From assembly GCF_018614035.1 (NCBI RefSeq), contig NZ_JAGGPA010000017.1:62001-126000 (forward strand): 64,000 bases of DNA, given 5' to 3'. The stretch comes from Streptomyces sp. ISL-96. GTDB taxonomy: Bacteria > Actinomycetota > Actinomycetes > Streptomycetales > Streptomycetaceae. Of this stretch, positions 54,401 to 62,692 are shown piece after piece (positions within the stretch are counted from its first letter, which is position 1; each line of letters begins with the position of its first letter). The translations under genes were made by a program, and so were the position numbers. A model generated the notes under the pieces. That model searched no databases and had not been told where the DNA came from. It saw only the letters and a program-made list of their open reading frames with translations.

Positions 54401-56088
54401 TCGTCAAGGAGCTGCGGCAGGCGGGCGCGGCCCCGGATCGTGTCCTGCACGCTTGGGCAGTGACGGGTGAAGGGGAGGACTGCGGTGATGCGGTACGCCG
54501 CTATGCCTCCGGCCTGGACACCGGTTTCCACAGCCTCGTCTCCCTCGCCCAGGCGCTCGGCGAGACCGGTGAGGACCGGCCGGTGCGGATCGACGTACTC
54601 ACCGACAGCCTTCAGGACGCGCACGGTTCGGCCGTGGTCCGGCCCGAGCGGGCCACCCTGTACGGCGCGGTCACCGTGCTGCCGCAGGAGTACGCCTGGC
54701 TCACCTGCCGCAGCGTCGACGTCGTCCGCCCCGGCGACGGCGACGCCCGTACCCGCCTCACCGCGCAGCTCGGTGCGGAGCTCGCGGGCGAGGGGCGCGA
54801 AAACCTCGTCGCCTACCGGGGCGCCCAGCGCCTCCTGCGGGCCTTCGCGCCGGTCGAGCTGGCCGCCGTACCCACCGGGCGGGCCTGGCGCGAGGGCGCC
54901 GGGTACCTCGTCACCGGCGCGTCCGGCGAAACCGGGCTGACCTTCGCCGAGCAGATCGCCGCGAGCGGGGCCAGGGTCGTCCTCGTCGGCGACCCGGGCT
55001 TCCCCGCCGAGAGCGAGTGGGACGCCTGGCAGAGCGGGGCCGCCGGTGACGACGACCGCGTACGCAACCGGGTCACCAGGCTCGCCGCCCTGCGCGCCGC
55101 GCACCCCGACACCGTCGTCTACCGCGCCGCCGACCTGGCCGACCCCGGCCAGGCGCGCGCCACCGTCGAGGAGGCCCGTAGCGTGCTGGGCGCCGTCAAC
55201 GGCGTACTGCACCTGGCCGACGACCGGGGCTCCGGCCTGACGGCGCTCAAGACGCGGGACGACTTCGACGCCGTACTGGCGGCGCGGGTGAGGTCCACCC
55301 TGCTGATGGACGAGCTGCTGGCGGGTGACGGGCTCGACTTCTTCCTCACCGCCTCCGCCACCACCGGCATCGTCGGCGGCTTCGGCCAGGCCGAGAACTG
55401 CGCGGCCTCCACCTTCCTCGACGCGTTCGCCCAGGCGGCCACCGCCGCCGGCCGGCCCACCGTCACCGTCGACTGGTCGCAGTGGGACTGGGACGACTGG
55501 TTCGAGCAGCAGATGGCGGGCCTGCCGGAGGTGCGGGAGCTGTACGAGCGGCTGCGCCTGTCCCAGGGCATCCCGGCCGCCGACGGACTGGCACTCGCGC
55601 GGGCGGCCCTGTCCGGCGGGCTCCCGCAGGTCGTGGTCTCCAGGGCCGACTTCCAGGACGTACTGGCCGACCAGTCCGGGCTGACCGCGACCTCGTTCAC
55701 CGACTCGCTCGGCGGCGGCCGGGCCCGTACCGACGACGACTGGGACCCGGCGACGGTGTGGCCGGACGACGAACTCGCTCAGTCCGTGGCCCGGGTGTGG
55801 CACGAGATGCTCGGCGTTTCGCCCATCGGACCCGACGACGACTTCTACGACCTGGGCGGCAACTCGCTGTTCGCCATCCAGATCGTCGGGCGGCTGCGGC
55901 AGGCCCACGGCGACTTCCCGATGAGCGCCGTATTCGAGGCGCCGACCGTTCCGGGACTGGCCGCCGCGATCCGCTCCCACCAGGCCGAATCGATCGGCCT
56001 GGACGAGTTCGAGGCATTGCTGCGCGAGGTCGAGAGCCTCTCCGCCGGTGAGGCCGAGGCAAAGCTGAAGGGTGACGACCATGTCTGA
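51439..56088 (+). CDS. Type I PKS module: KS-AT-KR(degenerate)-carrier
   Basis: The 1549-residue protein has KS (about 1-430; SACSSSL with Cys near 185, EAHGTATPLGDP, KSNVGHLDAAAG), AT (about 530-830; GHSLG near 631 and the malonyl-type motif HAFH near 728), a KR-like domain (about 1100-1400) and a carrier with GGNSL near 1474. The KR keeps the NADPH loop TGASGETG, but the catalytic Tyr position reads Asn (GQAENCAAS) and the Lys position reads Arg (AARVRST), so reduction is doubtful. It adds one malonate unit to the aminoacyl chain from the preceding A-PCP protein. The carrier sequence is PCP-like. Its start overlaps the previous stop (ATGA). Confidence 0.93.
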   Translation: MTYETDLPLPEQAVAIIAMSGRFPGAADVDELWRMVAAGGEGRTSYSDEELAAAGVSAELLSDPAYVKSGFPVDGFDRFDADFFGVTRSEAELMDPQHRLLLETAWQALERAGYPAKAFEGRTGVFAGTSGSGYLQERIASRGGSGDGRISDEIQVAIGNDPGMLALRVSYKLGLTGPSFTVQSACSSSLVTVHLAVQSLLSRESDLALAGGVAVREFEPRGYRYEEGAILSTDGHCRPFDADASGTVSGDGVALVVLKRLEDAVADGDHIHAVIRGSAVNNDGSAKIGFTAPSPHGQAEVISEALAVAGVEPRTVQYVEAHGTATPLGDPIEVQALTEAFGPDAAAGSVCLGSVKSNVGHLDAAAGVTGLIKATLALEHRFIPPTAHFRSPNPRLSLDKGPFTVNGEGVPWPATELPPRAGVSAFGIGGTNAHVVLEAAPVVTPATEPAEGDDWHALPLSARTPEALDAAAARLATALTTEESTAGLADIAYTLQLGRADFPYRRTVVAGSRDGAAAALERAVGAVAAAPDTAPDVVFVFPGQGAQYAGMGAELYRTEPVFRDALDRCADILLPHLGWDVREVAFAADGGEAKERLRQTLYTQPTVFSIDYAVAQLLMSWGVRPDAMTGHSLGELVSACLSGVFSLEDALRVVARRAALMQELAPGRMLSVLLDEASLTKALDGLTATVAAVNAPASCVVAGTPEEVAEARRVLEAQGVSVRELETSHAFHTALVEPALPGLAEVLRSVRLNTPQIPFLSNVTGTWITDEQATDPEYWVAHTRRPVRFSDGITALAERGDVVLVEAGPGSQLSGLVRIHPEPSPVVTLLRKPRGEAEEQSAAEPRTVREGLAELWRHGVAVDWAALHGDRARRRVPLPAYPFAGRGYLLPKPEAAAGAGNVRTDPKRWTYAPVWHRAPLPQAEEPDTQGPLSWLVLADGAGLTDGLTAALRERGHTVTTVHKAAAYARTSDHAFDADPADAGHLGQVVKELRQAGAAPDRVLHAWAVTGEGEDCGDAVRRYASGLDTGFHSLVSLAQALGETGEDRPVRIDVLTDSLQDAHGSAVVRPERATLYGAVTVLPQEYAWLTCRSVDVVRPGDGDARTRLTAQLGAELAGEGRENLVAYRGAQRLLRAFAPVELAAVPTGRAWREGAGYLVTGASGETGLTFAEQIAASGARVVLVGDPGFPAESEWDAWQSGAAGDDDRVRNRVTRLAALRAAHPDTVVYRAADLADPGQARATVEEARSVLGAVNGVLHLADDRGSGLTALKTRDDFDAVLAARVRSTLLMDELLAGDGLDFFLTASATTGIVGGFGQAENCAASTFLDAFAQAATAAGRPTVTVDWSQWDWDDWFEQQMAGLPEVRELYERLRLSQGIPAADGLALARAALSGGLPQVVVSRADFQDVLADQSGLTATSFTDSLGGGRARTDDDWDPATVWPDDELAQSVARVWHEMLGVSPIGPDDDFYDLGGNSLFAIQIVGRLRQAHGDFPMSAVFEAPTVPGLAAAIRSHQAESIGLDEFEALLREVESLSAGEAEAKLKGDDHV

Positions 56089-57367
56089 CGAGCAGTCGCA
56101 GACGAAGTCCGACGAGTCCGAGGTCGCGCGCAAGCTCAAGGAGCGGCTGTCCTCGCTCTCCCCCGAGCAGCGCGCCGTACTGGAACGGTCCATGCGCGAG
56201 CGCAACGTCAAGGCGCCGTCGGCCGTGGACTCGGGTTCCGCTGAGAAGGCGGCGGCGAAGAGCGAAACGCCGCGCCGCACCCGGCGCCCCGGCAGCACCA
56301 TGGACTTCAGCCTCTTCTTCTTCTCCGGCGACGGTACGGCCAAGGGCCCCGGCAAGTACCAGCTGCTGCTGGACAGCGCCCGCCACGCCGACGCGAACGG
56401 CTTCGACGGCATCTGGGTCCCCGAGCGCCACTTCGTCGACTTCGGCGGCCTCTACCCGAACCCGTCGCTGCTGGCCTCCGCCATCGCCGTACTGACTGAG
56501 AACATCCAGATCCGCGCGGGTAGCTGCGTCCTGCCCCTGCACCACCCCGTGCGGGTGGCAGAGGAGTGGGCGGTCGTCGACAACCTGTCCGGCGGCCGGG
56601 CCGCGATCTCCGCCGCCTCCGGCTGGCACCCGGACGACTTCCTCCTCGCGCCGGGCGACGGGCAGCAGCGCTACCCGCGCCGCAAGGACGAGATGTTCGA
56701 GTCGATCGACACCATCCAGCGGCTGTGGGCGGGCGAGAGCGTCGAACTGCCGCGCGCGGACGGTTCGTTGCAGTCCGTACGCACGCTTCCGCGCCCACTC
56801 CAGCCGAAGCTCCCGGTGTGGGTGTCGGCGCAGGGCAGCATCGAGACGTTCGTACGGGCCGGGGAGATCGGCGCGTACGTGCTGACCGGCCTGGTCGCCC
56901 AGCGCCCCGCCGACCTGAAGGACAAGACCGCCGCCTACCGCGACGCGCTCGCCAAGGCCGGGTACGACCCGGCCGAGGGCCGGGTCACCGCGATGGTGCA
57001 CACCTTCGTCGGCTCGGACAACGAGGAGGCGAGGGAAAGCGTGCGGGGGCCGCTGACCGCGTATCTGAAGACGTTCCTGGAGCAGCAGGACAGCTTCGGC
57101 AGCGAGTTCTCGAAGCTGAACGACGCTGAGCGCGACGTCATGCTCAACGCCACCTTCGAGCGCTACTTCGACACGCTGGCGCTGCTCGGCACGCCCGACA
57201 AGTGCGAGTCCCTGATCGAGGACCTGGTGGACATCGGCGTCGACGAGGTCGCCTGCCTCGTCGACTTCGGGCTCGACCCCGGCCAGGTCCTCAAGGGCCT
57301 CGATCACCTCACCGAACTCAAGGACCGCTACCGGCACCGGGGCGAGACCGAAGGAGAGCAGTCGTGA
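56081..57367 (+). CDS. Luciferase-like flavin monooxygenase (MupA/Atu3671 type)
   Basis: The 428-residue protein overlaps the PKS stop. Residues 1-70 form a charged helix with LSPEQRAVLERSMRER, close to the N-terminus of the next synthetase, and probably act in docking. From residue 75 the LLM fold follows: MDFSLFFFSGDG, FDGIWVPERHFVDFGG, GSCVLPLHHPVRVAEEWA, SAASGWHPDDF, PVWVSAQG. This is the subfamily found inside PKS/NRPS lines that oxidises carrier-bound intermediates. It likely acts on the beta-ketoacyl chain held by the preceding PKS, with reduced flavin from the FMN reductase-like protein encoded at 46463. The chemistry (hydroxylation or Baeyer-Villiger type) cannot be read from sequence. 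Confidence 0.9.
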   Translation: MSDEQSQTKSDESEVARKLKERLSSLSPEQRAVLERSMRERNVKAPSAVDSGSAEKAAAKSETPRRTRRPGSTMDFSLFFFSGDGTAKGPGKYQLLLDSARHADANGFDGIWVPERHFVDFGGLYPNPSLLASAIAVLTENIQIRAGSCVLPLHHPVRVAEEWAVVDNLSGGRAAISAASGWHPDDFLLAPGDGQQRYPRRKDEMFESIDTIQRLWAGESVELPRADGSLQSVRTLPRPLQPKLPVWVSAQGSIETFVRAGEIGAYVLTGLVAQRPADLKDKTAAYRDALAKAGYDPAEGRVTAMVHTFVGSDNEEARESVRGPLTAYLKTFLEQQDSFGSEFSKLNDAERDVMLNATFERYFDTLALLGTPDKCESLIEDLVDIGVDEVACLVDFGLDPGQVLKGLDHLTELKDRYRHRGETEGEQS

Positions 57368-60300
57368 CCGGACTCGCAGACCGGCTGGCCGGCCTGACCC
57401 CCGCCCAGCGCGCACTTCTCGACCGCCGTATGCGCGAGCGCAGCACCAGCACCGTCACCAACGCGCCGATTCCGAGGCGGCAGCGGGAGAACCGCGTACC
57501 GCTCACCGTGGACCAGGAACGCATCTGGCTGATCCACCAGTTCGACCCCGAAGACCCCGTCTACAACGTGTACTTCGCCTCCCGGTTGCACGGTGAGCTG
57601 GACACGGACGCACTCCAGCGCGCCGTGGACGCCTTCGTGCAGAGGCACGAGGCGATGCGTACGACCTTCGAGCAGGACGGGCACGCGCCCGTCCAGGTGA
57701 TCCACGACTCCATGGCGGTGCCGCTGGACCACCAGGACCTGCGGTCAGTGCCGGCTGACCGGCGCGAGGACGAGATGATGCGGCTCGCGACGGAGGAGCT
57801 GCGCAAGCCGTTCGACCTGGTGAAGGGCCCACTGCTGCGGATCGCCCTGCTGCGCCTCGGTGACCGCGAGCACGTCTTGGTCGGCACGGTCGACCACCTC
57901 GTCTGGGACCGCGGGTCGATGGGCCTCTTCAACGCCGAGATCGCGGAGTTCTATACGGCCTTCGCGACCGGCCGCGAGCCGCAGCTGCCCCCGATCGAGG
58001 TGCACTACCCGGACTACTCCGAGTGGCAGCCGCAGTGGCTGCGCGAGGAGGTCCAGCGAAAGCACCTGCCGTACTGGAAGAAGCAGCTCGAAGGCGCCGA
58101 CCTGGTGCTGGAGCTGCCGACCGACCGGCCCCGCCCGCCGCTCCAGACGGCGAACGGTGCCCGCTACCAGTTCCCGCTCACCCCGGAGCTGACGCAGGCG
58201 ATCCGCGACCTCGCCAAGCGCGAGGACGTGACCGTCAACATCGCACTGCTGGCAGCCTGGCAGTTGATCCTGCACCGGCTCACCGGGCAGCAGGACATCG
58301 TGGTCGGCACCACCTCGTCGACCCGCAGCAGGCCCGAGACCGAGCCGATGATCGGCTACTTCCTGACCATGCTGCCGCTGCGCACCACGGTCCGGCCGGG
58401 GATGACCGTACGGGAACTGCTCCAGGCGACCCGCACCACCATGATGGGCGCCTTCGACCACCACGACATCCCGTTCGGGACGCTGCTGGACGAGCTGGAC
58501 CTGGACCGCGACCCGAGCCGTACGCCGATCTACCAGACGTCGTTCATCCTCGTGGACTTCCTCCACGAGGACGAGACCCCGATGGCCGGGCTGACCGTCG
58601 AGGAGCTGATGCTCGACAACGCCACCGCCAAGGACGACGTGATGCTGGGCTTCTTCGACGACCCGGCGCTCGCGGACGACCACTTCCACGGCGTGCTGGA
58701 GTACAACACCGACCTGTTCGACGAGAGCACGATGGCCCGGATGGCCCGGCAGATCGTACGGCTGCTGGAGCAGATGTCCGAGGACGCGGGGCGCGCGGTG
58801 CGTGACCTGTCGCTGCTCGGGCCGGACGAGGCGCGCATGCTCCTGGTCGAGTGGAACCGGACCGAGGCGGCGCGCGAGCCGGGTGCGTCCCTGGATGTTC
58901 TGGTACGTCGTCAGGCTGCGGCCACTCCCGACGCGGTCGCCGTCTCCTGCGGCGACGAGCAGCTGACGTACGCCGAACTGCTGGACCGGGCGGGTCGGCT
59001 GGCCTCGTACCTCCAGCAGCGGGGCGTGGTACCCGAGACCGTCGTCGGGGTCTGCCTGGAGCGTTCCACCGACCTGGTGGTCGCCCTGCTCGGCGTCGTC
59101 ATCTCGGGTGGCGCCTATCTGCCGCTGGACGCGGGATATCCGGCGCAGCGCCTGGCCACCATGACCGGTGACGCGGACGCGAAGTTCCTGCTGACGCGGT
59201 CGGGGCTGCTGGACAGCCTCGCGGACTGCCCCGGTGAGCGGATCTGCCTGGACACCGACGCCGAGGCTGTCGCCGCCGCTCCGGCCGTCCCGGCGGCGGT
59301 CGGCGCCGGCGAGGACCGGCTGGCGTACGTCATCTACACCTCCGGGTCCACCGGCCGCCCCAAGGGCGTCGAAGTCACCCACCGGAACCTTTCCAACCTC
59401 CTGCTGGCGATGGCCGCCGAAACCGGCCTCGGCGCCGGTGACACCCTCACCGCCGTCACCCCGGTCACCTTCGACATCGCGGGCCTGGAGCTGTACGCGC
59501 CGCTCATCAGCGGGGCCCGGATGCACGTCGTACGCAAGGAGGAGGCGGTCGACGGCCGCCGCCTGGCCGCCCTGCTCGCCGAGACGGCCGCCACCGTCAT
59601 GCAGGCCACTCCGGCCACCTGGCAGCTCCTGGTGGAGGCGGGCTGGCGCAACGACGGCTCGCTGCGGGTCCTGGTCGGCGGCGAGGCGCTGCCCCCGGCG
59701 CTGGCCGAGCAGCTCGTCCGCGAGCCCGGGCGTACCTGGAACGTCTACGGCCCCACCGAGACGACCATCTGGTCCACCGCCCACCGCCTCGACAGCGGCA
59801 CCGAGCAGGTCTCCATCGGCCGCCCGCTCGACAACACGCAGGTGTACGTACTCGACGAGCGCCTGGAGCCGGTCCCGGTGGGCATGCCCGGCGACCTGTA
59901 CCTGGGCGGCACGGGGGTCGCTCGTGGCTACCGTGGGCGGCCCGCGCTGACCGCCGAGCGGTTCGTACCCGACCCGTTCGGCGGCCGGCCCGGCGCGCGG
60001 CTGTACGCGACGGGCGACAAGGCGCGGCTGCGGGAGGACGGCACGCTCGTCTTCCTCGGCCGCGACGACGGCCAGGTCAAGCTGCGCGGCTTCCGCATCG
60101 AACTGGGCGAGATCGAGGCCCGGCTGGAGGAGCACCCGGCGGTGCGCCGCGCGGTCGCCCTCGTACGGGAGGACCGGCCGGGGGACAAGCGGCTGACCGG
60201 ATACGTGGTGGCGGCGGACGGTGGCGAGGGTGCCGCTCCCGGCGTCGAGGAGCTGCGCGAGCACCTGCGCCGCTTCCTGCCCGACTACATGGTCCCGTCC

Positions 60301-61443
60301 GCGATCGTCGCCCTGGACGCCTTCCCGCTCAACACCAGCGGCAAGATCGACCGCCGTGCCCTCCCCGAGCCCGTCATCGAGCGGGACGCGGCGAGTTACG
60401 TGCCGCCGCGCGACGCGGTCGAGCTCGAAGTCGCGCACATCTGGGAGGAGGTGCTGGGGGTCAAGCCCATCGGTCTGCACGACCGGTTCTTCGACCTCGG
60501 CGGCCACTCCCTGCTGGTACTACGGCTGATGGCCGAGATCGAGAAGCGCTTCGGGCAGCAGCTGCCGATGGCGGCGATCTTCCGGGGCGCCACGGTCGAG
60601 CGGTTCGCGCGCATGCTGCGCGACGGTTACCAGGACGAGGCGGACGTACACCTCGTGGAGATCGGCTCCGGCACCACCGGCACCCCCGTCTTCTTCGCCC
60701 ACCCGGCGGGCAGCGAGGTCGTCTGCTACATGCCGTTCGCCGGGCTCATGGACGGCGGTGACCGGCCGCTGTACGCCCTGGCGTCGCCCCCACCGGTCGA
60801 CGGAGTCCTGCCGTACGCCGACTTCGGGGCGCGCGCGGCGGCGTACGCGGAGCTGATCCGCGAAGTGCAGCCCGAGGGCCCGTACACGGTGGCCGGCTGG
60901 TGCTACGGCGGTACGAACGCCTTCGCCGTCGCCGGTGAGCTGGAGAAGACGGGCGCGGAGGTGTCCGTGATCATGATGGACTCGCACCCGCCGGCCGAGG
61001 TCCCGGAGGGCTCCGAGCCCGATCCCGCCGACATCGTCGAGGCCATCGCCGCCAACCTCCAGTGGGACTACGGCAACGCGCTGAAGTCCGTGGAGGAGCT
61101 CAAGGGGATGACCCCCGACGAGCACCTCGACTACCTCCTCGCCATCGCCCGCGCCTCCAACTACTTGCCGCCGGACGCCGGCCGCGAGCAGGTCCGGGAC
61201 ATCCTCGACCTCTGGGTCGCCAACCTGCGGCTCGTCTGGAACTTCCGCCCCCTGCACGTCAAGGGCCGGGTCACCCTGATCCGCGCGGCCGAGGAGACGT
61301 ACGACTCGACCGAGGCGTGGCGCGAACTGACCGACGGCACGCTTGACGTCCGGGTGGTCGAAGGCAACCACTACACGATGATGCGCCACCCCCACATCGA
61401 GGGCGTCGCCACAATTCTGAACGAGGTGGTTGACAGTGCTTGA
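57364..61443 (+). CDS. NRPS C-A-PCP-TE with Cys-type thioesterase
   Basis: The 1359-residue synthetase begins with a helix LTPAQRALLDRRMRER similar to its neighbour's. The C domain (about 40-470) has a changed active motif, VDHLVWDRGS near 175 in place of HHxxxDG: the second His and Asp remain, the first His is Asp and Gly is Arg. The A domain (about 500-960) shows YTSGSTGRPKGV, FDIAGLELY, VYGPTETTIWS and YATGDKAR; I read D-I-L-Q-L-G-V-I-W, nearly the Gly code. The PCP has GGHSL (Ser near 1048). The TE (1100-1359) has GWCYGG with Cys1180 as nucleophile instead of Ser, and His in GNHYTMM. It adds glycine and releases the product. Its GTG overlaps the previous stop. Confidence 0.94.
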   Translation: MTGLADRLAGLTPAQRALLDRRMRERSTSTVTNAPIPRRQRENRVPLTVDQERIWLIHQFDPEDPVYNVYFASRLHGELDTDALQRAVDAFVQRHEAMRTTFEQDGHAPVQVIHDSMAVPLDHQDLRSVPADRREDEMMRLATEELRKPFDLVKGPLLRIALLRLGDREHVLVGTVDHLVWDRGSMGLFNAEIAEFYTAFATGREPQLPPIEVHYPDYSEWQPQWLREEVQRKHLPYWKKQLEGADLVLELPTDRPRPPLQTANGARYQFPLTPELTQAIRDLAKREDVTVNIALLAAWQLILHRLTGQQDIVVGTTSSTRSRPETEPMIGYFLTMLPLRTTVRPGMTVRELLQATRTTMMGAFDHHDIPFGTLLDELDLDRDPSRTPIYQTSFILVDFLHEDETPMAGLTVEELMLDNATAKDDVMLGFFDDPALADDHFHGVLEYNTDLFDESTMARMARQIVRLLEQMSEDAGRAVRDLSLLGPDEARMLLVEWNRTEAAREPGASLDVLVRRQAAATPDAVAVSCGDEQLTYAELLDRAGRLASYLQQRGVVPETVVGVCLERSTDLVVALLGVVISGGAYLPLDAGYPAQRLATMTGDADAKFLLTRSGLLDSLADCPGERICLDTDAEAVAAAPAVPAAVGAGEDRLAYVIYTSGSTGRPKGVEVTHRNLSNLLLAMAAETGLGAGDTLTAVTPVTFDIAGLELYAPLISGARMHVVRKEEAVDGRRLAALLAETAATVMQATPATWQLLVEAGWRNDGSLRVLVGGEALPPALAEQLVREPGRTWNVYGPTETTIWSTAHRLDSGTEQVSIGRPLDNTQVYVLDERLEPVPVGMPGDLYLGGTGVARGYRGRPALTAERFVPDPFGGRPGARLYATGDKARLREDGTLVFLGRDDGQVKLRGFRIELGEIEARLEEHPAVRRAVALVREDRPGDKRLTGYVVAADGGEGAAPGVEELREHLRRFLPDYMVPSAIVALDAFPLNTSGKIDRRALPEPVIERDAASYVPPRDAVELEVAHIWEEVLGVKPIGLHDRFFDLGGHSLLVLRLMAEIEKRFGQQLPMAAIFRGATVERFARMLRDGYQDEADVHLVEIGSGTTGTPVFFAHPAGSEVVCYMPFAGLMDGGDRPLYALASPPPVDGVLPYADFGARAAAYAELIREVQPEGPYTVAGWCYGGTNAFAVAGELEKTGAEVSVIMMDSHPPAEVPEGSEPDPADIVEAIAANLQWDYGNALKSVEELKGMTPDEHLDYLLAIARASNYLPPDAGREQVRDILDLWVANLRLVWNFRPLHVKGRVTLIRAAEETYDSTEAWRELTDGTLDVRVVEGNHYTMMRHPHIEGVATILNEVVDSA

Positions 61444-62692
61444 ACTGCTCAAGGACCGGACGTACATCCGCTATTGGCTGGCCGTCGTCGCGTCCTTCCT
61501 CGGTGACGCGATCACCAAGATCACCCTGATTTACGTGGTGGCGACGGAGACCTCGAACCCGGTCCTGTACGTGTCCCTCGTGGTCATCGCCCAGCTGCTG
61601 CCCTCCGGGGTGCTGGGGGCGTTCGTCGGCCCGCTGGCCGACCGCTTCCCCGCTCGCGGGCTGATGGTCGGCTCCGACCTGGTGCGGGTGGCGCTGGTGT
61701 TGGCGATGATCCCGGTACGGGATTCGCCGCTGCTGCTGCTCGTACTGATCCTGCTCACCGGGATCGCCAAGGCGTTCTTCGAGACGGCGCGGATCACCGC
61801 GATCCCGCTGATCGTGCGGGGCCACAGCATCCCGACGGCGGTCGCCCTCTTCCAGTCCACGAACCACACGCTGAACCTGGTGGGCCCCGCCCTGGGCGGT
61901 CTCCTCCTCGCGTTCGGCAGCGTCTCCGCCGTCTTCGTCATCGACGCGGCCACCTTCGTGGTCTCGGCGGTGCTGCTGGGCAGCATGGCTGTGCTGCGTG
62001 AGGTCCCGGTCCCCGGCCCGGACAGCGGCCGGGAGTCGTACTGGAAGTCGCTCGGCACCGGTGTCTCGGGTGTGCTCGCTGTCCCCTCTCTGCGCTTCCT
62101 CGCGGTCATCCTGGTGCCGGTGATGCTGGTCCTCGGGCTCTTCACCACCAACCTCAACTCCCAGCTCCTGAGCGTCTTCGACCTGTCCGCCTTCAACTTC
62201 GGCATGGCACAGGCCGCGTTCGGCGCGGGCTGCGTGATCGGGGCCCTTACCGGTCCGGCGCTGGTACGCCGGTTCTCCGACCGGGGGCTGTTCATCGGCT
62301 CGATCGTGCTGTTCGGCGCGTCCCTGCTGCTGCTCGCCCCGACCGGCTGGCTGCGGGACTCGCTGGGGGGCTCGCTGGGTGTGTCCGTCGTACTGGCCTG
62401 GTGCCTGGTGGCGGGGATTGGCTCCGGTCTCTTCCAGGTGCCGGTGGCCAACACCCTGATCAGCGACCTGCCCGAGGAACTGCGCGGGCGCGGGGTCGGG
62501 CTGCTCAACGCCCTGATGGTCAACTTCACCATCCTCGGTGTGGTCGTGGGCGGGCTGGCGGCCGACCTGATGGGGATCGCCGCGTCGATCATCGTGGCGG
62601 GCGGGCTGCTGCTGCCGGCCGCGGCGGTGCTGGCGGCGGCCTCGGTGCGTAACCGGAACAAGACCGAGGCGGGGGCGGGGGTGGCCTCATGA
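61436..62692 (+). CDS. MFS exporter (EntS-like)
   Basis: The frame opens at TTG 61430 or GTG 61436; GAGGT 8 bases before the GTG favours the latter (418 residues). About twelve membrane helices are visible, e.g. YWLAVVASFLGDAITKITLI, YVSLVVIAQLLPSGVLGAFV, LLLLVLILLTGIAKAFF. The loop GPLADRFPARGLMVGSDLVR is the MFS motif A region. It belongs to the MFS_3 group that exports siderophores and peptides, and should export this cluster's product or give self-resistance. It overlaps the synthetase gene upstream and the C-domain gene downstream. Confidence 0.88.
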   Translation: MLELLKDRTYIRYWLAVVASFLGDAITKITLIYVVATETSNPVLYVSLVVIAQLLPSGVLGAFVGPLADRFPARGLMVGSDLVRVALVLAMIPVRDSPLLLLVLILLTGIAKAFFETARITAIPLIVRGHSIPTAVALFQSTNHTLNLVGPALGGLLLAFGSVSAVFVIDAATFVVSAVLLGSMAVLREVPVPGPDSGRESYWKSLGTGVSGVLAVPSLRFLAVILVPVMLVLGLFTTNLNSQLLSVFDLSAFNFGMAQAAFGAGCVIGALTGPALVRRFSDRGLFIGSIVLFGASLLLLAPTGWLRDSLGGSLGVSVVLAWCLVAGIGSGLFQVPVANTLISDLPEELRGRGVGLLNALMVNFTILGVVVGGLAADLMGIAASIIVAGGLLLPAAAVLAAASVRNRNKTEAGAGVAS

